Position numbers and translations under genes: made by a program. DNA of 6,511 nt from contig JBAYAO010000076.1 of assembly GCA_041669745.1 (NCBI GenBank), positions 1 to 6,511 on the forward strand, written 5' to 3'. The DNA is from JBAZDV01 sp041669745 (GTDB lineage: Archaea; Thermoplasmatota; Thermoplasmata; Methanomassiliicoccales; Methanomethylophilaceae). Within the stretch, counting starts at the first letter, position 1, and every line of letters begins with the position of its first letter. The notes under the pieces are model-generated. The model did no database searches and was not told the DNA's origin. It was given only the letters and a program-made list of their open reading frames with translations. Of the stretch, positions 6,482-6,511 are shown piece after piece.

Positions 6482-6511
6482 TGCCCCCAAAATGCCCCCG
6501 AATGCCCCCGA
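6482..6511 (+). repeat. Three-copy TGCCCCC repeat (right copy)
   Basis: TGCCCCC recurs at 6482-6488, 6493-6499 and 6503-6509, with periods of 11 and 10 bp, and may continue past the window. Its first 18 bases equal 401-418. It starts 83 bp after the tRNA fragment, a distance that suits recombinase arm-type sites flanking an attachment core. That function is inferred from position and helical phasing only. Confidence 0.6.

Overview
The window reads as archaeal DNA. It has AT-rich TATA-type promoters, purine Shine-Dalgarno sites matching GGTGAT/GAGGT, GTG/TTG start candidates, a PhoU protein with an N-terminal AbrB-type domain, a PstS held by an uncleaved N-terminal anchor, and a tRNA-Thr 3' half with U73 and an encoded CCA. 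My best guess is a euryarchaeon of the Thermoplasmata/Methanomassiliicoccales type, but that placement is inferred from protein style and is not proven by any marker here.

Layout. Positions 1-437 hold no convincing gene. They are a repeat-bearing intergenic stretch with an 11-bp tandem triplet at 224-256, spaced CCTGC(C/T)GATT copies, and a paired TGCCCCC repeat at 401-418. Positions 438-752 on the minus strand encode a small two-helix membrane protein that looks damaged at one or both ends. A divergent AT-rich promoter region (753-934) contains a 10-bp inverted repeat overlapping the likely TATA box of the main operon. The operon runs rightward from 935 to 6211: pstS, a fused pstC-pstA permease, pstB, phoU, and a second PhoU-family gene with an AbrB-like N-terminus that also has its own TATA-like elements. 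Junctions between the first four genes are 4-9 nt, and each ribosome-binding site overlaps the preceding stop codon or lies next to it. A hairpin plus a T-rich tract at 6221-6254 closes the operon.

How the genes work together. PstS captures phosphate outside the membrane, the PstC-PstA fusion forms the channel, and PstB supplies ATP hydrolysis. The two PhoU proteins probably sense or relay the transport state; the AbrB-PhoU protein is a candidate transcriptional regulator of the operon. No PhoR/PhoB-type two-component genes lie in the window.

The right edge (6212-6511) is the most unusual part. A 44-bp sequence matches the 3' half of a tRNA-Thr(UGU), from the anticodon loop through CCA, with no 5' half nearby. 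It is the classic footprint of a tyrosine-recombinase attachment site. About 80 bp downstream begins a three-copy TGCCCCC repeat sharing an 18-bp core with the one at 401-418. These signals suggest that the phosphate operon sits next to, or between, ends of integrated elements. No integrase gene is visible in the window, so this remains an inference.
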